Source of the DNA: Turbatrix aceti
Lineage: Eukaryota; Nematoda; Chromadorea; Rhabditida; Panagrolaimidae
Direction: 5' to 3'
NCBI GenBank assembly: GCA_963969345.1
Contig: OZ017770.1
Span: 10,658,180 to 10,722,179, forward strand
DNA: 64,000 nt
This document shows positions 53,987-62,634 of the stretch, piece by piece; the stretch's first letter is position 1, and each line of letters opens with the position of its first letter. The position numbers were made by a program, and so were the translations under genes. Under the pieces are notes generated by a model. The model worked only from the letters and a program-made list of their open reading frames with translations, was not told the origin of the DNA and made no database searches.

Positions 53987-56985
53987 CTCCCCTTCCCAGC
54001 TGACCGAAGCTGCCAAATGGCGCAGTATTCCTCATTCAGGCCGGTCAGCTTCTTGAGAGCGAGCGTGACGAATTCCATCGTCTCCGTGAGCTCCTTGATC
54101 GCCGGACCATAAAAACGACGACTCATTCGCAGGTTTTCTTGAGTTTCCGCAATCTGTTGAACCGTGCCCTTGAGGAGGTAGTCCACGTCGTCGGACAGCT
54201 TGATCTGCTCCTTCTTGATCTCGGCCTGCTCCCGCTTCAGCTCCTCGGTGGACATTGAAACCAGGCGGTCGGGGATTGGTACCTTGGGAAAGACCTTGAC
54301 CACGACACTCTTTGGCTGAGGACGGGACCGCTGGCGCTCGTCCGAGGAGTCAGAGTCAGGATGCAACGATGCGGGGGCCGACCGATCTGGGGGAGTCGTC
54401 TTCGGCTGAACTCGAATGATCACGCTTTTGGGCTGGGGCCTGACTCGCCGATGGTTGTCCGTGGAGTCGTCGCCCGGTGACAGCGATACCCGCAGATTCT
54501 GCAGCATGTTAACCGATCCTGAAACCCACGGTTCCTTCATTTTTTTATCCGCCAATTCCTCTTCGGCCCCTTTGAGCTGGTCCCGGTGCCGCACATGCAT
54601 GTCTCCTCCTGCTTGCACCCGGTACATGACTTGGCCAACTGGCTCAAGTACCCGACCCCTCTCCCAGAATTCCTTTCCAGGCTTGAACATCTTGACCCAA
54701 ACCAACTGGTTTGGCTGAAAGTGTCGATCCCTCGCCACCGCATTGATCGTGAAGATAGTGCGCAGCTCCCTTCCATACACTTTCTTGGCCGGCGTTTCGT
54801 CGTCGTCCTTGAGCTTAGTGGTGCGATGGAGATATAGCGTGGTCATGACCGCCTCATCCAGCGAGTCCCCCGCATTCATTCTCTTCGTGACGCCCTCCTT
54901 GAAAGTCCTCACTGCTCGTTCTGCTACTCCATTTGAGCTTGGATGATATGGCGCCGATTTGAGGTGTTTGATTCCCCGGATCTCACAAAACGTCTCGAAC
55001 TCTCGGCTGACAAATCCTGTTCCGTTATCCGACACCAACGTGTTGGGGAGGCCATGGCGGCTGATGATTTCTCTCAAAGCCGCAATCGTTTCCTTCGTCG
55101 ACGTGGACCGTGTTTTGACTACCTCAATCCAATTGGACCAAGCGTCCACCAGGATCAGCCACATGGATTTGTGGAACGGGCCAGCGAAGTCGATATGAAC
55201 CCTCTCAAAAAATGATTCGGGTTTCTTCCACGGGTGGAGTTGAACTGTCGGGTTTGCACGGTTTCGGTTGCAGGCCTCGCATCCCTTTGCGATCTTTTCG
55301 ATATCCGTTGCCAGACCCGGGTACCAAAATTGATCCCGCGCCAACATGTGCATCTGATCCCGTCCAACATGGGCTTGATGTAGCAGGCAACGCGCCTCGC
55401 TCCTCAGCGCTTCTGGGATGATGAGCCGGTTATCCATCCATAAACACAGTCCATCGCTCCATATTTTTCCTTTTTCTTGTTGATATGGTTTCACCAAGTC
55501 GGGGATCATTTTGCTGTCAGGCCAACTGGTCTGCGTGTAGTGGAGTACGGCTTTGAGGGATTCGTCCATTTGTGTTTCCGCCGCCACCCGCTTCAAGTCG
55601 AACGGTGATCGTACCTGACAGTCGCTCACTTCATCGATGATCTTTGCCAGTTGCTGTCCACCCCGGATCGCATTCACCCATTGCACCTTGGATCCACTCG
55701 TCGGCTTGCCGATACTGAACTGCTCCATCAGATCCCTGCCGAGTAGGTTGCAGCTTCCGGTCCTGGCCACCACCACCTTTGCCATTTCTTTCTTTCCGGC
55801 CCAATCGACGTTGACTTTGATTTCTCCAAGGATCCCAATTGGCGATCCTTCAAAGTTCCGGAGCTGCCTTTCCGATTTCACCAGTTTGGGGGATCCCATA
55901 GCCTCCCAGGTCGTCTTGGTCACAATTGTGCACACTGCTCCGGAGTCATGCATGAATTCAATCCTTCTTCCATTCATTCTCAGCTGGATCATATAGGGAG
56001 GAATTTCCTCGACGGCTCCGATGATTGATAGGATCGCGTTTGTGTTCTGCTTGGGGTCAGCGCGCTTCGTTCGACATTCTCTCGCAAAATGACCAATTTC
56101 GCCACAATTGTAGCACGCCAGACGTCCATCTTGTCGGCTGTCGCTGGCGTTGCGCGCTGCATTGAACCCTCGGGGGCCCTTGAATTGCTTCTGTCTGTCC
56201 GCCACCCGACACACTGCCGTCGTTCGATCTTCATGATGCGATGTTGGATTTCGTGCTCGGTTCATGACTTCGGTCTTGGCGTCGTATATTTTCATTAGAC
56301 GTAGCAGATCATCCGTCGTTTCGATCTCGTTGGACGGAAGCATCAGGAAGTCCCGCAGGTCGTTGTCCGCCATTCCTCTGACAACTGTCAGGATGATATC
56401 TTCTTCTCGGAAGTTCCTCTTGCTTTTGTAGTCGCAATGTCTTGATAACTGGAAAACATCTGCCAGAAACGTGCTGCGCGATTCTGTGGATCCCTGCCTG
56501 CGGTCCAGTAGTGCCATCCGGGTAGCCAGACGGCTCCTGGATTGGCGAAAAACCGCCGCGAGCGTGTCAATCACTTTCTGTGCTGATACTTCTTGTAGCT
56601 TGGTGGGATATAGTCGACTGATGAGTACGTTCAGGACATCGTCGGACAAGTTTTCGATAATCACTTGCTGTTGTTCCCTCGCGTCGATGATTCGAAGATT
56701 GTGGATGCTGCTTTCGTATCTGTAGATCCACATTTCAAAGTCGCCATCCTTTTCCAGCTTAGGTAGTTTCACCGTCTTCCGGTTTCTTGGCGTCATCAAC
56801 CGCTCAATTGAGCCGGTGCTGTGACTTCTTTCGGCCACTGTTGAGTGGCGGGGCGATTCTTCAACGGTCGCTTGCACGTTGACTTGTCCCGGCGATGCGA
56901 ACACATCATCGTCATCTGCCGTCGGCTGGCCCGATGTGGTGTCGTTCATGTTCTGTCTGACTTGACTGCGTGTCTCAACCGGCAT
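53815..56985 (-). CDS. Gag-protease-integrase polyprotein lacking reverse transcriptase, 1,056 aa
   Basis: The first ATG of the frame is at 56985. Order: a Gag-like N-terminus (about 1-285); a CCHC zinc knuckle CYNCGEIGHFAREC at 291-304; a retropepsin-type aspartic protease with HDSG (Asp347) and LLGRD near 415; an HHCC zinc-binding domain (His536, His539, Cys569, Cys572); an integrase core with Asp599, Asp653 and Glu689, i.e. D,D(35)E; and a C-terminal tail with a GPY/F-like stretch near 740-800. The reverse transcriptase and RNase H that Ty3/gypsy elements carry between protease and integrase (roughly 450-500 residues) are absent. The frame passes from protease to the pre-integrase linker within about 20 residues, so the loss is in frame. 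The last 60 residues read into the polypurine tract and 3' LTR. The product could bind, cut and integrate DNA but not make cDNA by itself. Confidence 0.9.
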   Translation of the reverse strand: MPVETRSQVRQNMNDTTSGQPTADDDDVFASPGQVNVQATVEESPRHSTVAERSHSTGSIERLMTPRNRKTVKLPKLEKDGDFEMWIYRYESSIHNLRIIDAREQQQVIIENLSDDVLNVLISRLYPTKLQEVSAQKVIDTLAAVFRQSRSRLATRMALLDRRQGSTESRSTFLADVFQLSRHCDYKSKRNFREEDIILTVVRGMADNDLRDFLMLPSNEIETTDDLLRLMKIYDAKTEVMNRARNPTSHHEDRTTAVCRVADRQKQFKGPRGFNAARNASDSRQDGRLACYNCGEIGHFARECRTKRADPKQNTNAILSIIGAVEEIPPYMIQLRMNGRRIEFMHDSGAVCTIVTKTTWEAMGSPKLVKSERQLRNFEGSPIGILGEIKVNVDWAGKKEMAKVVVARTGSCNLLGRDLMEQFSIGKPTSGSKVQWVNAIRGGQQLAKIIDEVSDCQVRSPFDLKRVAAETQMDESLKAVLHYTQTSWPDSKMIPDLVKPYQQEKGKIWSDGLCLWMDNRLIIPEALRSEARCLLHQAHVGRDQMHMLARDQFWYPGLATDIEKIAKGCEACNRNRANPTVQLHPWKKPESFFERVHIDFAGPFHKSMWLILVDAWSNWIEVVKTRSTSTKETIAALREIISRHGLPNTLVSDNGTGFVSREFETFCEIRGIKHLKSAPYHPSSNGVAERAVRTFKEGVTKRMNAGDSLDEAVMTTLYLHRTTKLKDDDETPAKKVYGRELRTIFTINAVARDRHFQPNQLVWVKMFKPGKEFWERGRVLEPVGQVMYRVQAGGDMHVRHRDQLKGAEEELADKKMKEPWVSGSVNMLQNLRVSLSPGDDSTDNHRRVRPQPKSVIIRVQPKTTPPDRSAPASLHPDSDSSDERQRSRPQPKSVVVKVFPKVPIPDRLVSMSTEELKREQAEIKKEQIKLSDDVDYLLKGTVQQIAETQENLRMSRRFYGPAIKELTETMEFVTLALKKLTGLNEEYCAIWQLRSAGKGSADGALGVPPAKHPRVRAPSPTPEPTTQKEPRTDHRLRYVPSEEPRRKEARWSRRGD
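53987..53997 (-). promoter_or_regulatory. polypurine tract
   Basis: GGGAAGGGGAG on the minus strand lies immediately before the 3' LTR TG, as expected for the plus-strand primer. Confidence 0.75.
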
Positions 56986-57079
56986 TCCCAATGCGCCGTG
57001 CGGCCGTCGCGGTCACGGATGTGTTCCTGTTCTCCCCGAAACAACCAGAAAACAAAACGACCAACCTTCCAATAACAGG

Positions 57080-57102
57080 GCGTGGTTCTCTCGTCACCAA
57101 TT
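57080..57102 (-). promoter_or_regulatory. candidate primer-binding site
   Basis: Two or three bases after the 5' LTR end the minus strand reads TGGTGACGAGAGAACCACG. It begins TGG, as a tRNA 3'-CCA complement should. I could not match it to a tRNA from memory. Confidence 0.5.
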
Positions 57103-57511
57103 TGCTACCGAGGCTTCTCGCCGCAGTCTTGAAACCTTCCGCCGTAGTCGCTCCGAATCGTGATGTAGCTTTATTCCTTGTTCGTAGCACAAATACAGAA
57201 GCCCAACTGAGCCTCGCCGAATCACGTAGATCTCGGCACAACACGAGTTTTAGTAAAATCAACAACAACACAGAGGGAGAGAGAGAGCTCGTCGTGGCCA
57301 ACCAGTCACGCACGAGCAGGGAGATAAGACTGACTCACATCAGTCGCCACGACGGGACCAGCGCGCTTCCTTTCGCCGGGGTTCCTCTGAAGGCACGTAG
57401 CGTAGTCGATGATCAGTGCGGGGTTCTTTCTGTGTCGTCGGTTCGGGCGTCGGGGATGGCGCACGCACTCGCGGGTGCTTGGCCGGCGGGACGCCAAGCG
57501 CCCCGTCGGCA
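57103..57511 (-). repeat. 5' LTR, 409 bases
   Basis: Same length and ends as the 3' LTR; its outer end is followed by CAACAC. Confidence 0.9.
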
Positions 57512-58522
57512 CAACACAAGATGTATAATATGTATACTGATCACGTTATTTCGCTTTGAGCTAAATATTGACTTTTTTGTAACTAGCCAGTCACAGCACT
57601 TTTGCAAGTAGGGACATCCTGCTTGTTTGATGGATGGTTGGGGGTCTCACTCAGTCAGTCGTTGTCCACCCAGCCAGCCAGCTGGTACTTGTTTTTTCCA
57701 CACACACTGCTGCGCGTTTAAACGTACTGTGGGGTACAACAAATATAAAAAAATTAAAAACGCTTTTTTTTATACTTTGTCACTGACAGCACAGTTAAAA
57801 AAAAGATTCAGACCTGGGAAGAAGTAAAGCCAAACAGTAAAACAAAGTGCAGCAGGATGCATGACACATTTGCAACGGACTTACGGCAGGCAAGAAGTCG
57901 CTTTTCGTAAGCCTTTCGACTTAAAAGCTATGTACTGTAACTTGAAGCAAATAAAAAGAAAAGAATCTGTTTCCGTTGAAACGGTTTTCCAATGATGCCA
58001 TAGGATACTGATTTCAGAAACCAAGGTCAGTGTCCGTATGGCATCACTGCGAAAGCTGTTTCAAGAAAATCGCTACAAAGTAGGTATGTACCGATGCTTG
58101 CCTGTTTTACTTCACAAAAGAAGAATGGAAGCGCTGTGTCAGGAGCCAGGAAAAGGAAAATCTTGGATTAACGGACTAGGGGTATAATTGATTGCCAAAT
58201 AGAAAGACTCAATGATAGAAAACAAGGCACCGTTGATACAAAAAGGCAGATACCAAAAAAGAATAGAGATACTAATAGAGGAAAAAATTGCCGCACAGCA
58301 AAAAAATGATGACAAAGAAGATAAATAGGGAACGATGAGCAAGACGGACACATGCTTTTGTGCAAGAATAAAAAGACAAACAGTTATTTATGTGAGCTAT
58401 CATAGCTCGACAAAAGCGCTGCATCAAACGTATCAACCTGAATGCATCCGGTAAAATAAAAAAGCAGGCTTCACCAGATTAACGAAAAAAGCGCAGACAG
58501 CAGAATAATTTTGAAAGAAATA
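57512..58522 (-). repeat. outer right arm of palindrome 2 (e' and f segments)
   Basis: It continues the arm interrupted by the retrotransposon and mirrors 38516-39020 and 6455-7470. A deletion in the AGAAGATAAATAGGG stretch breaks the 67-codon frame. No gene. Confidence 0.75.
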
Positions 58523-58860
58523 CATAGACAACCACCTTTACTTCGAAACGACCGAGTTGACACGATCGACTGCTGCGCACAATCATGCCAAAACACACTA
58601 GTTGGGAGAACAATTCGGTTGCGATACAAAAAGGCATAACAAAAAGAAGATGTGAACATAACAACAATCTGTCAGACAAGTATTTATACGAGTAAAACAA
58701 TAGTGATGGATAGCCGTCAACAAATACATATATGTAAATAAAGAACGCCGGGTAAAACGTAAGAACAAAAATTGAGCAGCAGAAACAATCAACCAAATCC
58801 CCCCCCTCTCCCCTATTGACCAAAAAGCACATGCTGTGCCCGATGCAACATAATCATAAT
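58523..58860 (-). repeat. foldback element fragment at the repeat boundary
   Basis: The left arm is intact (one C to T change). The spacer has a deletion at TTCGGTTGCGATAC and a small insertion GCCGTC. Similarity stops at ACATAATCAT (about 58857), the outer limit of the repeat mosaic. Confidence 0.8.
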
Positions 58861-58945
58861 AAACCATCTACAGTTAAATTTTAATAAATAAAATATCAAC
58901 ATTCTTGTCAGTTTTTGTTATAACAAAAAAATATTCTCAATAAAA
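58861..58945. other. AT-rich boundary DNA
   Basis: No gene or repeat is recognised. Confidence 0.5.
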
Positions 58946-59092
58946 GGACAACGAAAGCTAAAACAAAAATTCGCAAATGCGAAGCTGATAAGAAAGACTC
59001 CTACCGTTACTCTACTAACCATGGTACGAAAACGCACGCTCTGTTTTTTGTAGTAGTATAGAACGGAGTTTCAAATCGGCTTTTTTTTGTTT
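58946..59092 (+). repeat. local direct repeat, copy 1
   Basis: GGACAACGAAAGC to TCGGCTTTTTTTTGTTTC recurs at 59514-59668. Confidence 0.9.
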
Positions 59093-59129
59093 CAGTTTAT
59101 TTGGGAGCATCTAGCCCCCAAATAAACTG
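59093..59129. repeat. 13-bp perfect hairpin
   Basis: CAGTTTATTTGGG (59093-59105) pairs with CCCAAATAAACTG (59117-59129), with an 11-base loop. Confidence 0.85.
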
Positions 59130-59139
59130 GAAACATTGA

Positions 59140-59260
59140 AGAATTTGTAAGCGCACTAACAAAAAAGCATCTTGTCTACCCCAGTTTCAAATTAAAAATG
59201 GCTTAATTTTGCCTTGGCCTATTTGTACAGTCGTAGGTCGTTGTTCTGACTTGCCTCTCT
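59140..59260 (+). repeat. dispersed repeat relic related to 62246-62362
   Basis: TTTGTAAGCGCACTAACAAA, TCTTGTCTACCCCAGTTT and GTAGGTCGTTGTTCTGAC line up, with gaps, with TTTGTGAGTGCACTAACAAA, ACTTGTCTACCTCAGTTT and GGAGGTCGTCGTTCTGAC. Confidence 0.7.
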
Positions 59261-59513
59261 CAATGTTTCTTGACTAGTTCGGCATTCCAGTTATTTAAAA
59301 AATAATTATAAAAAAATTAAAAGTAAACAGTTTTCTTTTTTTTGAACGGCACGTATTTTGTCTTTCCATTTTGTCTTATGCCGCGGATACAACAGTTCTG
59401 ATTTTGGAAAAGAAAAGCACAATTTAGTAAAAAAATGCTTGTGCTCTTGTATTGTGTCGACGCCCTACCTCTACTATCAGCTATAAACAATTTATACTGA
59501 TTAATTGAGCGGC
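59261..59513. other. unique AT-rich sequence, no gene seen
   Basis: The minus strand has a 75-codon frame (59317-59544) without motifs; I do not accept it as a gene. Confidence 0.4.
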
Positions 59514-59668
59514 GGACAACGAAAGCTAAAACAAAAATTCGCAAATGCGAAGCTGATAAGAAAGACTTCTACCGTTACTCTACTAACCATGGTACGGAGT
59601 TCGAAAACGCACGCTCTGTTTTTTGTAGTAGTATAGAACGGAGTTTCAAATCGGCTTTTTTTTGTTTC
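59514..59668 (+). repeat. local direct repeat, copy 2
   Basis: Second copy of 58946-59092, with 8 extra bases (GGAGTTCG) after CATGGTAC. Confidence 0.9.
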
Positions 59669-60059
59669 CTATTGTTTTTATCACGATGCCAAAGCTTGGT
59701 GAGATATTTTCTCTTTTGACTCAAGAGACATTTCACCACAGTACTTAACCAAGTGCCAGCTATTTGACTGAAAAAAAAGGACCACACATCTCTTTGACTG
59801 GGTGTACAACGGCTGCATCTTAACGAACAACAAAGCAAAGGGGGGAGGGGGGGGGGGCTCACCAAACGCAAAAGCACTACAGTGTGCGTAGTATATTACA
59901 GCAAGTGCAAAAAATGGGATTACACCGTCAACGCGTCATGAAAATGGAAATTGGTAAAAATGGACACGCACCGGCAAATGGGACCCCCTCCCCCACGGTA
60001 CTGTACCAAAGTGACAGAGGACCAAACTCCGACACGTTACCTAATAAACAACAATTAAA
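59669..60059. other. unique sequence with a G run, no gene seen
   Basis: A run of G near 59842-59856 and short frames on both strands (for example 59575-59877 minus, 100 codons), without recognisable motifs. Confidence 0.4.
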
Positions 60060-60190
60060 ATGCATTACTCTGAAACCTGAGTAGTTTCTGGAATTTATAT
60101 ATTACACCGAAAACAACCCACTTCATCGAGTCAAGTATCGTTGTCTTTTTCTCAACAGAAAATTAAAAAAAGTTGTCTAATGACCCAAAA
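60060..60190 (-). repeat. diverged relic of the K2 block
   Basis: TGCATTACTCTGAAAC, TAGTTTCTGGAATTT, CGAGTCAAGTATCGTTG and CAGAAAATTAAAA correspond, with many substitutions, to the K2 sequence seen at 29176-29300. This is an old copy outside the recent repeat mosaic. Confidence 0.75.
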
Positions 60191-62245
60191 CCTAATCACC
60201 GAGGCAACCATACAACTGACTTAAATCAGGCGTTAATGTGCTGCTCGCAGCATAAAACGCATCCTGCCGAGGTCGGCACAGATAATCCGTTAAGCTAGCG
60301 TCCGGCTGACCACTGCAAAAGCTATGGATTCTAGCCATTTGGCAGTGAATCTCATTATAATAACCAACACAAAAGAGAAACTAGATCCTTTAAAAGTTGC
60401 CAAAAGTACTTGCAAAAACTATGACACTTCCAAAGCCAAGGCGTAATTAATCGATATAATTCTTGATGGAGAATTTAATAAAAATATAAAAACATAGGGT
60501 TGCCACATTTCGATCAATTTTTGTTGTCGATCAAGTCCAAATGCAAAATAAAAAAATTCAAAAATACATACTTCGTAGACGACAACCTATTACTCGTAAT
60601 GCATGCGCGTCCGTTGTCGGCTTCTCGCCGTTCGTCCAGATAGCTAGCGTTTTACCTGACAAATTAGAAATTCGTTGTGAATACTGAGCACCAAAATTGG
60701 TACATGCGAGCTTTGATCGGGATCCCTACGACACTTCTGGGCTTAAAAATCACAGAAACGAAGCAGATATCCGAGCACAGCCGAATGATGCCTGATACGC
60801 TCTTTGGTGAACCGATTGTGAAGAGCAGAAGCCTAGCCAAAAAAGAACACGACGATGAAAAGAAATTTGGAAAACACGTAAGCTGTCTTGCAAGCCACCA
60901 TTTGGATTTCTAAACCAAAATCGTCTTCGTTGATGTCCGGCTTGCGTAACTCTTCAAATTACGCCAGCCGGACCCTATCTTGGCACTGTTCCCAGTGCCG
61001 TACCCCCCTCTTCCCTTTTTTTCACCTAGTATAAGAAACCTAAAGGACAACAAATATATATGTTGTATTTCAAAAAGTACCGTTATCACTGATCCCATCT
61101 GGCTGACAGGTAAACGGGAACAAAGCCAGACTCTGATGCTGAAACCAGTTTGCGGGCAAATAAGCAAGCTTTCGATGGTGACATACTGCACTATTCGCCA
61201 GTATTGTTTTTCGACGTTTAATAAAACCGATCGGGTAAACCATCACTCGCACTCCCTTTGCAGCCGTCGACGAACTGTGTAAAATGCCTACAAGTCCATT
61301 AATTGTTTCCGCCCCTAACAATATGGCGATCTGCCGTACTGACAGCCCCGGATGGGTGAATGCCAGTGTTTTGCCGACAAATATTTAGGTCAAAATTTAT
61401 CAAAGTCTAAATCAAAACATACGATATGGGATTCTTAGCCATTGCTAGATTAGACGTGCTCAGCATCTGTAAAACATAACCAAAATTCCACAACGCACGT
61501 AGATTCCCTGTTTTAGGCAGCCGACGAAAAAAATGCTAAAAAAACTCATCGTGCCCGTTCCTCCTTGCCTCCAGTCAGAAGTGCGTCTGCTTCGTGATCG
61601 GCGGAAGGAATCCTTCTAACAAGGTGTGAAGACAATAGAAACAAAAAATAGACGAAAAACGTAGGCCGGAAGCAGAAAGAAAGATTCATTGTAATCGGAG
61701 GTAAGCAAATGTAAACAAGTCGATGCAAACTCATTGTTCTTGTGAAAACTCTCAACGCGAAAATTCCGAACGCGAGTAACATCTTCGTTCGACGAAAAGT
61801 ATTACTTCTCGTCAAAAATATCAGTTTTTTCTTTCTTTCAGCCTTGCCTGCGGATTTCTTGATCAATTTGCATAGCGGTTTCTTGTTTTGGACTGCTCGA
61901 CCTAGGGTTTGACGGATTTGATGATCATGATTCACAGTTTTTGCATGGGGGTAATGATACTTTTTTGGGCCAGTGTTTTTTGAATGCAAAAGGATTAAAG
62001 CGGTGAAAATTTTGAATTCAGTTTTATCATTGATGTCGATTGGAGACTGCGGTTACATAGGATTGATTTTAAGAACAACGCAATTGTCGTTTCCCCGAAT
62101 CCGCAAACTGGCCTGCGCGGATGGCTGCTCAGTTTACGGATATTTTTTGATGCCAAAGGCTGCAAGTGATCGTGTAATCGATATAAACCCTGAAAACCAA
62201 TTTTTAATTGCTAGTTTTCAGTAGGTCGTGCCGGGCGGACATTCA
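60191..62245. other. unique sequence without a recognised gene
   Basis: Open frames include 60677-60913 (+, 78 codons, GTG start), 61546-61989 (-, 147 codons, TTG start, Lys/Arg-rich first half then hydrophobic) and 61973-62224 (+, 83 codons, GTG start). The GC-richer parts (for example 61560-61900) could be exons of a host gene, but none carries a motif I know and none starts with ATG. I list them as unproven. Confidence 0.3.
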
Positions 62246-62362
62246 AGATTTTGTGAGTGCACTAACAAAAACTTGTCTACCTCAGTTTAAAAAAAGGCTT
62301 ATTTTTCGCCTTCCACAATTTGTCTAGTAGGAGGTCGTCGTTCTGACAGTTGCTTTGCATGC
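62246..62362 (+). repeat. dispersed repeat relic related to 59140-59260
   Basis: See the partner copy. Divergence is substantial, with several gaps. Confidence 0.7.
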
Positions 62363-62634
62363 ACGAGGACAGTTTTTTTTAATTTGTGTTTAATTTCCTA
62401 CCTCATTTTTTTAAATTATTTGAATGAAAATTTTTAAAGGCAACAAAAAATTCTTCTTCCCGAAGTTTATTTATACAAATGTTAGAAGATGACAAACAGT
62501 TTATTTATACAAAGGCTAGAAGGCGTGAAGTGACGTAGCAACCATTTTTGTAAACAACCCATCGTGACGGTTGGCATTTGCATATCATTGCTGATACGGA
62601 CACATCCTTGATACAAATTAAAAATATATAGTTG

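Larger units (their letters stand above)
52951..57511 (-). mobile_element. gypsy-like retrotransposon insertion with one aberrant end
   Basis: 4,561 bases split a site that is intact at about 7461 and 39025. CAACAC flanks both sides (52945-52950, 57512-57517). From right to left on the minus strand it contains an LTR, a leader with a candidate primer-binding site, a Gag-protease-integrase ORF, a polypurine tract, a second LTR and finally a 627-base inverted copy of the pol 3' end. The left boundary is therefore internal pol sequence beginning TGTACCGGG rather than an LTR. Classification as Ty3/gypsy rests on the CCHC knuckle, integrase and domain order. Confidence 0.9.
38516..58026. repeat. 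giant palindrome 2 (arms about 7.5 kb, right arm interrupted)
   Basis: The left arm from CCTTGGTTTCTG (38516) is mirrored down to 58026 once the 4,561-base insertion is removed. Examples are the 71-codon ORF at 39579 (+) and 52201 (-), minisatellites at 39981 and 51809, MARC ORFs at 41129 and 50487, and captured exons at 45149 and 47034. The centre is near 46,200 inside the 122-base satellite. Compared with palindrome 1 the arms reach 2.5 kb further out. Confidence 0.9.

Noticed and set aside
52941..54056. 371-codon plus-strand ORF as a separate gene
   Set aside because: Its first two thirds are the inverted pol 3' end and the rest is antisense LTR; it starts in flanking repeat DNA.
61546..61989. 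147-codon minus-strand ORF as a gene
   Set aside because: Starts with TTG, no recognised domain and no splice or poly(A) context I trust; left as unproven within the unique region.
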